Both the position numbers and the translations under genes were made by a program. Shown here piece by piece: positions 32,104 to 44,000 of a stretch of 47,864 bases of DNA. Numbering within the stretch: the first letter of the stretch is position 1; the number at the start of each line of letters is the position of its first letter. This stretch comes from Nemertoderma westbladi (lineage: Eukaryota; Xenacoelomorpha; Nemertodermatida; Nemertodermatidae), in NCBI GenBank assembly GCA_032718475.1, contig JAUCBJ010000296.1:1-47864 (forward strand), given 5' to 3'. The notes beneath the pieces were generated by a model. That model searched no databases. It was not told where the DNA came from and saw only the letters and a list, made by a program, of their open reading frames with translations.

Positions 32104-32385
32104 TTCCACCTTGGTGTAGTGGTTGCATTGAATTCACATCTCCTGTAGGTCGTGGGTTCGATCCTCACATGGGCCAGGGCAGTTTTCGTTTCGGCACGAA
32201 TGCTCTAAAGGGACCAGCCAGGGCGCATCTCTGCCTTGCATCCTTAAGTGGTAGCTAAATAAGTACTAGAATTTCCTCTGGGGAGTAAAGTACTGGGGGA
32301 ACCGCACTGGAAATAAGTCGTCAGACTTTGTGCGCAATCCCTGGCCTAGTGGCCGAAGAAAATTTACTTTTTTTTACTTACTTTT
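32104..32385 (+). mobile_element. tRNA-derived SINE, copy 1
   Basis: The head is tRNA-like, with a polymerase III A box TGGTGTAGTGG (32113-32123) and B box GGTTCGATCC (32155-32164) spaced as in tRNAs. The 5' part (CTTGGTGTAGTGGTTGCATT) resembles a tRNA-Glu/Asp type, but the anticodon arm does not fold as a working tRNA. A body of about 190 bp follows, ending GGCCTAGTGGCCGAAGAAAA and a T-rich tail. A second copy lies at 46469-46746 on the other strand. Confidence 0.9.
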
Positions 32386-32439
32386 TCAATCGATTGGTCG
32401 TATGTAACCTTTATATGCTGTTACCCCTAATAAGGCTCT

Positions 32440-32995
32440 CATATTATTCGTATAAATACAATGAAATATTAGATGTACTATTTTGAGAGCCAGTTGCCTT
32501 CTCCTTACAGTGAATATTAAACTTCAAATTCGAGTAAATAATGACACCGAGATGTTTAAATTTATCATCCGACTTAATTAACATTCCATTTAATCGCGAA
32601 ATCGCGCAAAGGTCCGCGTCTAGTAACACATGAACTGTCTAGAGGTCTCGCTACGCGGACCTAAAAATAATCTACTGTTGCACTGTCTTTCCTGGCACCC
32701 ACATGCTAATTTGAGCTGCCAGATTTTGGTGCAAATTTCTAATCTAAGAATTGCTGAAGCCAAGAGATGGCTGTCTTTACTCCTATAGAACATTTTCAAA
32801 TCGTCGGCGAATAGCAAACAAGGAATATGATGAATTTCGCCTGGGAGGCCGGTATAATGTACTACAAAAAAACGCTGAGGACCGAGTACTGAAAACTTCC
32901 CTGAGGTGTGCCAGAAATGACGTCACAATAAATGGATGACTCATTTCCCACAACCACACGTTGTGTGCGGTTGGAAAGAAATGCCTTAAAGACAT
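32440..32995 (-). pseudogene. Broken LINE reverse transcriptase (CR1/Jockey-like)
   Basis: On the minus strand in successive frames: VVVGNESSIYCDVISGTPQG (the (S)GVPQGS motif), LLFADDLKMFYRSKDS (the FADD catalytic box), KLACGCQER (usually LN..K), then LGPRS, and after a stop LIKSDDKFKHLGVIIYSNLK (the K.LGV..D..L motif). Stops and frameshifts separate the pieces. This is a different family from the element at 10131. Only the palm and thumb remain. Confidence 0.85.
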
Positions 32996-32999
32996 AATA

Positions 33000-34570
33000 A
33001 TAAATTGCCTGAAATATCGTAAGACGACATTATGTAACTACTTGCTATGCACTACAGAATCAAAATGCCTTATTAGCCTGCTCATCATACAGTAGAAAAT
33101 GTCCACTGAATTGCGATTATCAAGCTGCTTGTTCATTTGTAGATTCCAATAGTTGTGTATAGAAAGTTTATCATTTTTTCACTAAAACCATGTTGCAACT
33201 TTGTACTGTAATAATATGGTTTGTCAGCAGATAATTGAGCAATTCAGTTTTTTTTATGATTCCATTGTCTTACAACATTACAAGCAATACAAGTGGGCGA
33301 TATAAAGACGGTACGGGTCCGGGTCATTCAGTGGGGTCTCTCTTTTAAATAAGGTATAATATCAGCTGTGCGCCATACTGTATGTCGGGTAATTTGGTCG
33401 GGGTTTGAAAAATCTGAAGCTATACTGGTTTTCAAGGTCGCTGATCACCATAGAACTCGTAAGAAATCATTAGTGGTAACGCAACGATCGGTTTGGTGTT
33501 GATCTGCTGCCAGGACGAAAAATAAAAAGTAGCATGAAATTTCAAACGGCAAAAATAAAATTTGGGTGGATTACGATACGTAATGTATGTCATATTCGTG
33601 ATCAGCATGCCAAAAAACGCATGTGGTCATAAAATCAAATTGATTTTATTGTGATGTTTCATTATCATATTTGCACTTATTGTTTTTTTTTTTCGAGCCC
33701 CAGGGGCTCATTCAAAATTACCAAAAATGTTATATTTGAGTTCTATAATTGTGATCAGCATCAATAAAAAAGCGCTAAATAATGCAAATAAATTAATTGT
33801 TGAGCCATAATAAGTTTTGAAAATTTATCACGAAAAATACTGGAGATGGTTGCCAGAAAGGGACCACAGCACGAAAATTAACATAGCCATATACGTAGAT
33901 GGCGTTTGCTCTGTTGCATATCCCCTTAAGTTTTAGGAAAAGTCACGAAATCTCGGTTTTCCCAACAAACCTATGACTCATATACCCAGATGAATTACAA
34001 AAATTTCTAAAATCCACTCCCCCCCCCCCCCCCCGGGCCATATAGGGTTAAATGTCATTATAAATGTATATGGCCTACAGTAGTACCCCTAATGAACACA
34101 TGTATGTATTAAGTTCGTCCATAAGTCTCATAAACGGCACACAGTCACACGTAGTTTGCTATCTTGACTTTATAAATAATAGACAGGCGTACTAAAACAA
34201 ACTCAGAACTATGTTCAATTCTAATTTCACATTATATTTAAATTTTAAAAGCTCCGGCTCTTATTTTGAGGTAATTGAACTGTTTGTATACGTGAATTTT
34301 GATTGTAAATTTATGTTATTGTATGTACTGAATTGTATATATCTTTAGTGAAATATGGATATATTATTATTAGCCATGATTCGGCAACTCAGTAAAATCA
34401 GCACACATAATTTAAAATAAATTATATTAAAATAATAAAGTAGATTGAATTGAAAATAATATTAGTGAAATAAATAAACTGAAACTGATCACGGGCAATT
34501 ATTACATTACCACCAGTACTGGAGTATAGTATAGCCATGAAAGCAGTATATAGGGTCAGTAACAGACTTA
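33000..34570. other. No gene recognised
   Basis: AT-rich DNA without ORFs of interest. It contains a C tract at 34019-34034 and a T run near 33685, and the word GTGATCAGCAT recurs at about 33600 and 33750. Confidence 0.5.
34019..34034. repeat. Homopolymer C tract (16)
   Basis: Uninterrupted C run, followed by GGGCC. Confidence 0.95.
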
Positions 34571-34600
34571 CGTACAGAAGCAGGCTAACCTCTCAGCGGG

Positions 34601-34706
34601 TGTAACTTTTGCGTAGAGGTATAGCCTACATAGAGGCTACATGTAGGTATGTGTAGCCTACATGTAGATGCACGTGTAGGGTGAATGTAGGTAGGTGTAG
34701 GTAGGT
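34601..34706. repeat. Left arm of a long-range inverted repeat
   Basis: About 105 bp starting CTTTTGCGTAGAGGTATAGC and continuing through TACATGTAGATGCA and GTAGGGTGAATGTAGGTAGG. It is matched in reverse complement by 38742-38850 with few differences. The 4 kb between the arms carries no recognisable transposase. Confidence 0.85.
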
Positions 34707-34739
34707 CTTTAAAAACAACAATGATGAATGAATAGGCCT

Positions 34740-34920
34740 ACACGGGGTACCCGGACCGGAACTTCCTCGATGAGATGCGAATGCGGCGAACGGGGGTGGT
34801 ACCCGGAACAACCACGAAGAGATGCGAATATGGCGGGCGGTGGTACCCGAAACAACCAGGAGGAGATGCGAATACGTCGAATGGGGGTCCCCTGAATACC
34901 CACGAGACGGAGCCTATCAA
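34740..34920. repeat. Imperfect ~45-bp tandem repeat, 3-4 units
   Basis: GAGATGCGAAT recurs at 34772, 34819 and 34863, each followed by a G-rich stretch and GGTACCCG or a variant. The three overlapping minus-strand ORFs across it are frame-shifted readings of the same repeat. Confidence 0.8.
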
Positions 34921-35089
34921 TACTACACTACTACAGTACTGACAAAGGAAAAAACGACTGAACGATATACCGATACATACTGTAGATCTTATGATCCTGC
35001 GGGTTCAGGCATGGAGGCTAATGACTTTGTATGGGCCGAACGGCCCGAACCTGATGTTTCCAGTCAAGGAGGAATCTACTAACGGTTAG

Positions 35090-36326
35090 GGTTAGAGCTC
35101 GTCGTCGGTGTCCATGAGGGTCTGAGGATGCGAGTGGGTGATTCAACAAAAGGCTAACAATGATACCGGACTGACTGATTGAACCGGAGTGGCGATGGTA
35201 GTCGCTGATGTATATATATTATATATATCATGTATTGATTGTTAGTAGATATTTTTTTATAATATTTGTTTATTAAATTGTCTTCAATGTCTATATTGAT
35301 AATATTGTGTGCTGACTGGCTGATTTTACTTATTTTTCATTTTATAAATCTTGCTGTGGCCGTTTTAATCTACTAAACTGCCGTATCAATTTCATGATAT
35401 TTTAATGGATATGCAATTTAACTTCTTCTTTCTATTAACTTTCAATCATTCAATGCAATCAAATATACCGGTAACTGTAAAGCTATTGACTTTCGTGTTA
35501 TTGTTTTGCTGTTACTTCGAGATGGGATTTGAATCCCATCGGATTACTGATTAATTCCCATTATCGAGAAGGGAATACTTTATAATGAAACAGTGTGGTG
35601 GTCCGCGGGATAGTGGGAAGGGATGGGACTGTTGCTGGTTGGTGGAATGTGCGACTGCCTGAAAAATTAAAACAAACAAAACTTCCAGACTTCTATATTT
35701 TTACTTTCAAAACAAAACGTCCAAAACATTTCAATGCTGAAGTACTGTTCAAGTCCCATGGATGTATGGTTGATAAACAGATAAAGAGGGGCAGAGGGGG
35801 GTCAGGGTTTCTGGTAGACTATAGTCCCGGCGATGATGGCTGTTTGTTTAGGTTACTCTTACTCAATAAACATATAAATCAGAACGAGTTAATCTATGGA
35901 ACAATGCCTTTCGTGGCGTTAGCATACTCAAATTTATTAGGGCCTAGTATTTCAGTATTTATGACGAGTAAGGGACTTTAGTATAATCAGAACGCGATGT
36001 TTGATATTTATACAGTACTGCAGTATGCAGTAAAACCTGTTGTGTGACAGCAGACCGGTCTGCAGGTTGATGTACCGTATTGTACCGTGGAGGGTGGAGA
36101 TCAGAGATTATTGCCATACATCCTGATTGCGAGCTGGGGGAAGATCTTCTCTGTGCTGGGGGTAAGCGCGCGTAAGAAAAGGGGGAAGAGGGGGAAAGAA
36201 ACGGGGTATGGATCTATAAATAGCATCCAATGGGACGCCTCAATTTTACGACCGTTCTATACTGTAAACATACAGTTGTCTACCTTATGGAGAAGTGGTA
36301 ATACTACTTAATAGTTGCTAAACTTA
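35090..36326. other. No gene recognised; one 128-codon ORF
   Basis: An ORF at 35595-35981 (first ATG well inside) has no domain I recognise, and no splice sites or codon signal support it. The rest is AT-rich. This stretch lies between the arms of the 34.6/38.8-kb inverted repeat, so it could be the interior of a decayed element. Confidence 0.35.
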
Positions 36327-36349
36327 CCCCCCCCCCCCCCCCCCCCCCC
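36327..36349. repeat. Homopolymer C tract (23)
   Basis: Uninterrupted C run at the left edge of the CACCC-rich tandem region. Confidence 0.95.
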
Positions 36350-37740
36350 ACCTACTGTATCATTACACTACACACCTACTATACTCAACCATGCATACCC
36401 ATTCCTACATACCTACTTACACGTACCCTACCACCCACCTAAGCACGTCGACTTAACTGCACCAACCCACCGATCTAAGCACACCTACTTAACCGCACCC
36501 ACCTACCCACCTAAGCACGTATACTTACCCACACACACCCACCTACCTAAGCACAACTACTTAACTGCACCCACCCACCCTCCTAAGCACGTCTACTTAA
36601 CCGCACCCACCCACCAACCTAAGCACGTCTAGGTAACCACACCCACCCACCCACCTAAGCACATCGACTTAACCGCACCCACCCACCAATCTAAGCACAC
36701 CTACTTAACCGCACCCACCCACCCACCTAAGCACACCTACTTAACCGCACCCACCCGCCCTCCTAAGCACGTCTACTTACCCGCACCCACCCACCCACCT
36801 AAACACGTTTACTTAACCGCACCCACCCACCTAAGCACGTGTACTTAACCGCACCCACCCACCCACCCACCTAAGCACGTATACTTACCCGCACCCACCT
36901 CCTACCTAAGCACACCTAGTTAACCGCACCCACCTAAGCACATCGACTTAACCGCACCCACCCACCCACATAAGCACGTGTACTTAATCACACTAACCCA
37001 CCCACCCACCTAAGCACGTATACTTACCCGCACCCACCTCCTACCTAAGCACACATAATTAACCGCACCCACCTAAGCACGTATACTTAAACACACCCAC
37101 CCACCCACCTAAGCACGTTTACTTAACCACACCCACCCACCCACCTAAGCACATCGACTTAACGACACCCACCCACCCACCTAAGCACACCTCCTTAACC
37201 GCACGTGTACTTAACCGCAAACAATCAACCAATCCACCTAAGCACGTCTACTTAACCGCACCCACCCACCCACCTAAGCACACCTACTTAACCGCACCCA
37301 CCCACCTACATAAGAACGTCTACTTAACCGCACCCACCCACCCACCTAAGCACACCTACTTAACCGCACCAACCCACCTACATAAGCACGACTACTTAAC
37401 CGCACCCACCCACCCTCATAAAGACGTCTACTTAACCGCACCCACCCATCTACCTAAGCACAACTACTTAACTGCACCCACCTAAGCACATCGACTTAGC
37501 CGCACCCACCCACCCACCTAAGCACACCTACTTAACCGCACCCGGCCACCCACCCTCCTAAGCACATCGACTTAACCGCACCCACCCACCCACCTAAGCA
37601 CACCTACTTAACTGCACCCACCCACCAACCTAAACACGTCTACTTAACCGCACCCACACACCAAACTAAGCACGTCTACTTAACCGCACCCACACACCAA
37701 ATTAAGCAAGCACGTCTACTTAACCACACCCAACCTCCCC
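36350..37740. repeat. Irregular ~35-40-bp CACCC/CTAAGCAC minisatellite
   Basis: About 35 units of the form CACCCACCCACCTAAGCAC, then (G/A)(T/C)(C/A/G)TACTTAACCG. The unit length varies through gain and loss of CACC steps and there are many substitutions, so it is older or less homogenised than the other two large arrays. It fades into C-rich sequence by about 37,850. Confidence 0.9.
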
Positions 37741-38369
37741 TACCCCTACACACCTAATTACCCGCACTCACCTACCCCTACCCACCCCCCCTCCCTCTCA
37801 CATCCTATTTACCCGCACCGACCGCCCGAACCTAACAAACACACCCACCCCTACTTTTCCTACCTTATTCAGACTCCATGGCAAACATTCACGGAGCAAT
37901 CGTGCCGTACAGGAAATTTGCAAAAACGGAAAGCAGGGACAGTTTTCGCCAAAACCTTTTTTACAAGAACCTTTTTTTATAATCGTTTCCTATAAAATAA
38001 TGCTAAGTTTCTACATCCTAGAACATTCGATAACTATTGTAAATTATTGTAATTAATTAATAGGTTGGTTGCTTTTTTTAACATATATTATTAAATAAAT
38101 GTGAGATAGTTTGTGCAGTTAGTTTAATTATAATATCGTAAACATCACTACACAAAAACGCGTTTTACACACCAGATCTTTACAACATTACCTTTATTCG
38201 CATGCGAAAATAAGGGTTATGCCAGAGCCAGCCTAGAGGCCAAGCAAGGTACCGGTAGCCGTAGCAATGCAAGAAGCTAGAAGCTTCCTATTGGGTGCTA
38301 TTTTTAGATCCTTCCCCCTTTTCTTACCCCCTCATCCGTGCCACCACTGGTTCAGCCAAACAACCCAGG

Positions 38370-38640
38370 CAGCTCCGTAGCCCATCATTGTTCCAATTCT
38401 TCCAGTAGGCTATCATTACGGCTCTCCTAATTTGTTTCAAATTTGTTTCACTGGCATACTTAACATTGTTCCAATTTTTTGAGCTCCGTAGCCCATCATT
38501 GTTCCAATTCTACGGTAGACTATCATTACGGCCCTCCTAATTTGTTTCAAATTTGTTTCACTGGCTTACATAGCATTGCAGGTAGGATACCATTACGTGG
38601 CTCCTAATATGTTTCAATTATGTTCCAATTTTGTTTCAAC
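38370..38640. repeat. ~110-bp tandem repeat, two full units and a part
   Basis: AGCTCCGTAGCCCATCATTG starts units at about 38370 and 38482; CTCCTAATTTGTTTCAAATT recurs in both, and a third, shorter part is at about 38580-38640. Confidence 0.85.
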
Positions 38641-38741
38641 TAACAGAGACATACTAGTGGCAGTACGCGTATTGGATTGACGACCGTGTATGACGTTACT
38701 GCAAGTTGACACATAAATTACATTAATATCTATGGGACTCA

Positions 38742-38850
38742 CTACACCTACCTGCCTACCTACATTCACCCTACACCTGCATCTACATGTAGGCTACACC
38801 TACCTTCATGTAGCCTCTATATAGGCTATACCTCTACGCAAAAGATATAC
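38742..38850. repeat. Right arm of a long-range inverted repeat
   Basis: Reverse complement of 34601-34706, including CTACATTCACCCTACACCTG, CATCTACATGTAGGCTACAC and GCTATACCTCTACGCAAAAG. Confidence 0.85.
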
Positions 38851-38930
38851 CCCCTCTCAGCTGCTCGGTTCCTATAAAAATCTTGAAATACCGAATACTG
38901 CAGTATCAGCAGTACTGTACTGAAATAGGT

Positions 38931-38941
38931 CCGCCATCTTG
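38931..38941 (+). promoter_or_regulatory. YY1-type promoter motif
   Basis: CCGCCATCTTG is the exact animal YY1 consensus that often sits at transcription starts. It lies about 400 bp upstream of the ATG of the secreted-protein gene on the same strand. Confidence 0.4.
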
Positions 38942-39343
38942 AATCTATTTTACTAGTCCTGTAGTCCAGTGGTCTGCTACCATAGTCAGGTCAGTCAGCT
39001 AATATTCCTATCCTGCTATCCCTGTATCCAGCTATCTGAAATATTTCAAGGTCAATCACTCAATATCAATATTTTTTTGAGTTACTCTGCCCTGGAGCAG
39101 TGGAGGCTGGCTGGCTCTGGCTGGAGCCTTCTTACAGTCTTAACTTAAGCTTTTATATAGATAGATAAGCTTAACCCGTGCCCGTGTAACCCTCTGACCC
39201 TGTCAGCCTGTAACCAGTTAGTTACCGTACTCACTGACCGTGGACTGAGTTCTGGAGTTACACTTAAGGGCCTTACCGTACCCAGGTACCGCTACCAGCA
39301 TACCGGTACCGCTGTACCGATAACCAACTTTCCGCATTTCACA

Positions 39344-39511
39344 ATGCATGGACTTGGATTTCCCGTCTTTCTAACTTTGTATTTATCGAGTCTCTTTCCA
39401 ATAGTCTGCTATGGGAATGCAAATGACGAAAACAACGAGGCGTACATTAAAGAAAGTCGAAGAAAAGTTACCATATATGGAGTGCCACGACGGGTAGACT
39501 ACACAAAGCAG
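39344..39511 (+). CDS. Unrecognised secreted or membrane protein, first exon
   Basis: The ATG at 39344 opens 56 codons ending at the donor CAG|GTATTT. The first 24 residues (MHGLGFPVFLTLYLSSLFPI, then VCYG) are a clear signal peptide with a hydrophobic core and a likely cleavage after CYG. A polar segment follows (NANDENNEAYIKESRRKVTI, then YGVPRRVDYTKQ). It joins in phase 0 to the exon at 40239. I do not recognise the family. No stop occurs between the two exons when joined. Confidence 0.6.
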
Positions 39512-40238
39512 GTATTTATGATTTCTTCAATGTCATCAGTGCGTTATATTTAACAGTTTACTCAGCCAATGCTGCACTGCCACTGACAGACTGACCCAGA
39601 CCCACACCCAAGGCTTCATACTGCAGTAACTGCCAGACTGCGGTGCTTCCCAACCCAACCACCAATCCTGCAACATGTAGGCTATAGCCTGTGACCGACT
39701 ACAGTACACGTGGATGGTCGACTAGCAACTCCAGCTAGGGTTGTCCGTAAAAACGTTTTCGAATTTCAACTTGTTTGCCTTTTGTTCATCAAATGGGTAG
39801 GTTTGTTATCTACCAAAATTTGACCCCATTTGATGCACGAAACAAGTACAAATTCAAAAAAACATTTTTTGGACCATCCTAACGGTGCACCTCGCAGTTT
39901 GAATTGGTTAACATGCCGGGCCGGTTGCGTTGTTGTTCCTATGGTCGCCACAGACTGACGGAGATTTGAAGAAACGCAAAATTCAGTTTACGCCTTGCTC
40001 TGTTCAGCAGTTGAATCATTCGGAATAGTGGATTACTCGTTCAGTGTGGCCAGTTTTTATGATAGGAGTTTGATGAAATGATCTGGGTAGTAGTTTGCGA
40101 CGCACGTACACTAGTACAGCGTAGGATAGTAGGATTCCACAGTAAATCTGTCTAGGCATTTGTTTACCGTCAGCCCATAGAATACGGTACGTTGTAAACG
40201 CACTGACAGGACACCCAATATGTTTATATCTATTTTAG

Positions 40239-40448
40239 ATGGACTTTCTACTGCGATCCGTGGTAGCCTACAGCGTGTGGGATTATTGCAGCGACTACCA
40301 TCGGAGGGGCGAGTGTTTCGGAGACAACCGACTCAATATAACTACGGAGGATGTTGTACGGGTGAGCGCCGATATGGACACCAGTTGGGATAGAATCGCA
40401 CATCTCAACACCAAAGCCTGGTTCTATATATACATCGCAAGGATAAAG
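40239..40448 (+). CDS. Unrecognised secreted or membrane protein, second exon
   Basis: 70 codons between the acceptor TATCTATTTTAG and the donor AAG|GTAAAT, phase 0 at both ends. It reads MDFLLRSVVAYSVWDYCSDY, HRRGECFGDNRLNITTEDVV, RVSADMDTSWDRIAHLNTKA and WFYIYIARIK. It has two cysteines (in DYCSDY and GECF) that could pair in the secretory pathway and one N-glycosylation site (NIT). Further exons must follow, but none is clear before the 49-bp array; that array is therefore probably in an intron of this gene or just past it. The family is not recognised. Confidence 0.6.
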
Positions 40449-40557
40449 GTAAATGTGAAGATTACGTCGTCAATCAAACATCAGTTTCATAAAAAATCTT
40501 TATTTCGATTGGGACAATTTAAAAAGACGTCGTCGATATAAGAAATTCCACCGTAAC

Positions 40558-40724
40558 GCCCGGTTCACGGAATCACTTAGCGGTGGTTTTGCGTCGCCTT
40601 TTGAACGCACTTTGACAGCGCTGTACGACGCGGCTTTTTCACATCGCTGTTACCAAAACGCTGTAGTTGGCCAGTATTGCGATATCAGAGCGCCGTCACC
40701 GCAAAGTTTATCTGTAAACCGGGC
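40558..40724. mobile_element. Small MITE (~170 bp)
   Basis: The ends GCCCGGTT(C/T)AC(G/A)GA and, further in, AGCGGTG(G)TTTTGCGTCGCC against the complement of GGCGCCGTCACCGCAAAG-type sequence form imperfect inverted repeats. No ORF. The target duplication is unclear. It lies in the intron after the second exon of the secreted-protein gene. Confidence 0.6.
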
Positions 40725-41067
40725 AAGTCCGCAGGGTTTTTATTCCAAATAATGTGTTGGTGAAATTTATAAATTAAAATAGCGATTTCTAAATTTTTTA
40801 AACTTATTTAGAATTATTTCTAAAACTTAATATTGAAAACAACAACAAATTTAAAAATATAAACTTTACTACAGCGTTTGAAATAAAAACACTGATAAAT
40901 CAAATTTTAAGATTAACCATTTTAATTTGTTATTAATGTTGTTTGTTCGTTCACCAGAATCGAATAATTGATCCTCTAAATCTGATTCATCTCCATCAAC
41001 TTCATTTGTACCAACTTCTATAATATTCATTTGTGGTATTTTTTCTAAGTAGATTTACATAGACTGA

Positions 41068-44000
41068 CTACACAATCGTTACACCTTCGCTTCGTGGGGG
41101 CCTTCGCGCGGCACGAGATACTGTACACAATCGTTACACCTTCGTGGGGCCTTCGCGCAGCACGAGAGACTATACACAATCGTTACACCTTCGTGGGGGC
41201 CTTCGCGCGGCACGAGATACTGTACACAATCGTTACACCTTCGTGGGGCCTTCGCGCGGCACGAGAGACTATACACAATCGTTACACCTTCGTGGGGGCC
41301 TTCGCGCGGCACGAGATACTGTACACAATCGTTACACCTTCGTGGGGCCTTCGCGCGGCACGAGAGACTGTACACAATCGTTACACCTTCGTGGGGCCTT
41401 CGCGCAGCACGAGAGACTGTACACAATCGTTACACCTTCGTGGGGCCTTCGCGCGGCACGAGAGACTGTACACAATCGTTACACCTTCGTGGGGCCTTCG
41501 CGCAGCACAAGATACTGTACACAATCGTTACACCTTCGTGGGGCCTTTGCGCAGCACGAGATACTGTACACAATCGTTACACCTTCGTGGGGCCTTCGCG
41601 CGGCACGAGAGACTGTACACAATCGTTACACCTTCGTGGGGCCTTCGCGCAGCACGAGATACTGTACACAATCGTTACACCTTCGTGGGGCCTTCGCGCA
41701 GCACGAGATACTGTACACAATCGTTACACCTTCGTGGGGCCTTCGCGCAGCACGAGAGACTATACACAATCGTTACACCTTCGTGGGGCCTTTGCGCAGC
41801 ACGATATACTGTACACAATCGTTACACCTTCGTGGGGCCTTCGCGCAGCACGAGAGACTGTACACAATCGTTACACCTTCGTGGGGCCTTCGCGCGGCAC
41901 GAGAGACTGTACACAATCGTTACACCTTCGTGGGGCCTTCGCGCAGCACGAGATACTGTACACAATCGTTACACCTTCGTGGGGCCTTCGCGCAGCACGA
42001 GATACTGTACACAATCGTTACACCTTCGTGGGGCCTTCGCGCAGCACGAGAGACTATACACAATCGTTACACCTTCGTGGGGCCTTCGCGCGGCACGAGA
42101 GACTGTACACAATCGTTACACCTTCGTGGGGCCTTCGCGCGGCACGAGAGACTGTACACAATCGTTACACCTTCGTGGGGCCTTCGCGCGGCACGAGAGA
42201 CTGTACACAATCGTTACACCTTCGTGGGGCCTTCGCGCAGCACGAGATACTGTACACAATCGTTACACCTTCGTGGGGCCTTCGCGCAGCACGAGAGACT
42301 GTACACAATCGTTACACCTTCGTGGGGCCTTCGCGCAGCACGAGATACTGTACACAATCGTTACACCTTCGTGGGGCCTTCGCGCGGCACGAGAGACTGT
42401 ACACAATCGTTACACCTTCGTGGGGCCTTCGCGCAGCACGAGATACTGTACACAATCGTTACACCTTCGTGGGGCCTTTGCGCAGCACGAGATACTGTAC
42501 ACAATCGTTACACCTTCGTGGGGCCTTCGCGCGGCACGAGAGACTGTACACAATCGTTACACCTTCGTGGGGCCTTTGCGCAGCACGAGATACTGTACAC
42601 AATCGTTACACCTTCGTGGGGCCTTCGCGCAGCACGAGAGACTGTACACAATCGTTACACCTTCGTGGGGCCTTCGCGCGGCACGAGAGACTGTACACAA
42701 TCGTTACACCTTCGTGGGGCCTTCGCGCAGCACGAGATACTGTACATAATCGTTACACCTTCGTGGGGCCTTCGCGCAGCACGAGATACTGTACACAATC
42801 GTTACACCATCGTGGGGCCTTCGCGCAGCACGGGAGACAGTACACCTTCGTGGGGCCTTCGCGCAGCACAAGATACTGTACACAATCGTTACACCTTCGT
42901 GGGGCCTTCGCGCAGCACGAGATACTGTACACAATCGTTACACCTTCGTGGGGCCTTCGCGCGGCACGAGAGACTGTACACAATCGTTACACCTTCGTGG
43001 GGCCTTTGCGCAGCACGAGATACTGTACACAATCGTTACACCTTCGTGGGGCCTTCGCGCGGCACGAGAGACTGTACACAATCGTTACACCTTCGTGGGG
43101 CCTTCGCGCAGCACGAGATACTGTACACAATCGTTACACCTTCGTGGGGCCTTTGCGCAGCACGAGATACTGTACACAATCGTTACACCTTCGTGGGGCC
43201 TTCGCGCGGCACGAGAGACTGTACACAATCGTTACACCTTCGTGGGGCCTTTGCGCAGCACGAGATACTGTACACAATCGTTACACCATCGTGGGGCCTT
43301 CGCGCAGCACGAGAGACTGTACACAATCGTTACACCTTCGTGGGGCCTTCGCGCAGCACGAGATACTGTACACAATCGTTACACCTTCGTGGGGCCTTCG
43401 CGCAGCACGAGATACTGTACACAATCGTTACACCATCGTGGGGCCTTCGCGCAGCACGGGAGACAGTACACCTTCGTGGGGCCTTCGCGCAGCACAAGAT
43501 ACTGTACACAATCGTTACACCTTCGTGGGGCCTTTGCGCAGCACGAGATACTGTACACAATCGTTACACCTTCGTGGGGCCTTCGCGCGGCACGAGAGAC
43601 TGTACACAATCGTTACACCTTCGTGGGGCCTTCGCGCAGCACGAGATACTGTACACAATCGTTACACCTTCGTGGGGCCTTCGCGCGGCACGAGAGACTG
43701 TACACAATCGTTACACCTTCGTGGGGCCTTCGCGCAGCACGAGAGACTGTACACAATCGTTACACCTTCGTGGGGCCTTCGCGCAGCACAAGATACTGTA
43801 CACAATCGTTACACCTTCGTGGGGCCTTTGCGCAGCACGAGATACTGTACACAATCGTTACACCTTCGTGGGGCCTTCGCGCGGCACGAGAGACTGTACA
43901 CAATCGTTACACCTTCGTGGGGCCTTCGCGCAGCACGAGATACTGTACACAATCGTTACACCTTCGTGGGGCCTTCGCGCAGCACGAGATACTGTACACA

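Noticed and set aside
32104-32175. Functional tRNA gene
   Set aside because: A and B boxes are present, but the arms do not form a proper cloverleaf and the sequence continues into a SINE body with a second copy elsewhere.
35595-35981. 128-codon plus-strand ORF
   Set aside because: It starts from a GTG, has no recognisable domain and no splice or poly(A) support. Left as unexplained, not called as a gene.
36315-36632. 105-codon Pro/His/Thr-rich ORF
   Set aside because: Translation of the C tract and CACCC repeat; no stops by chance.
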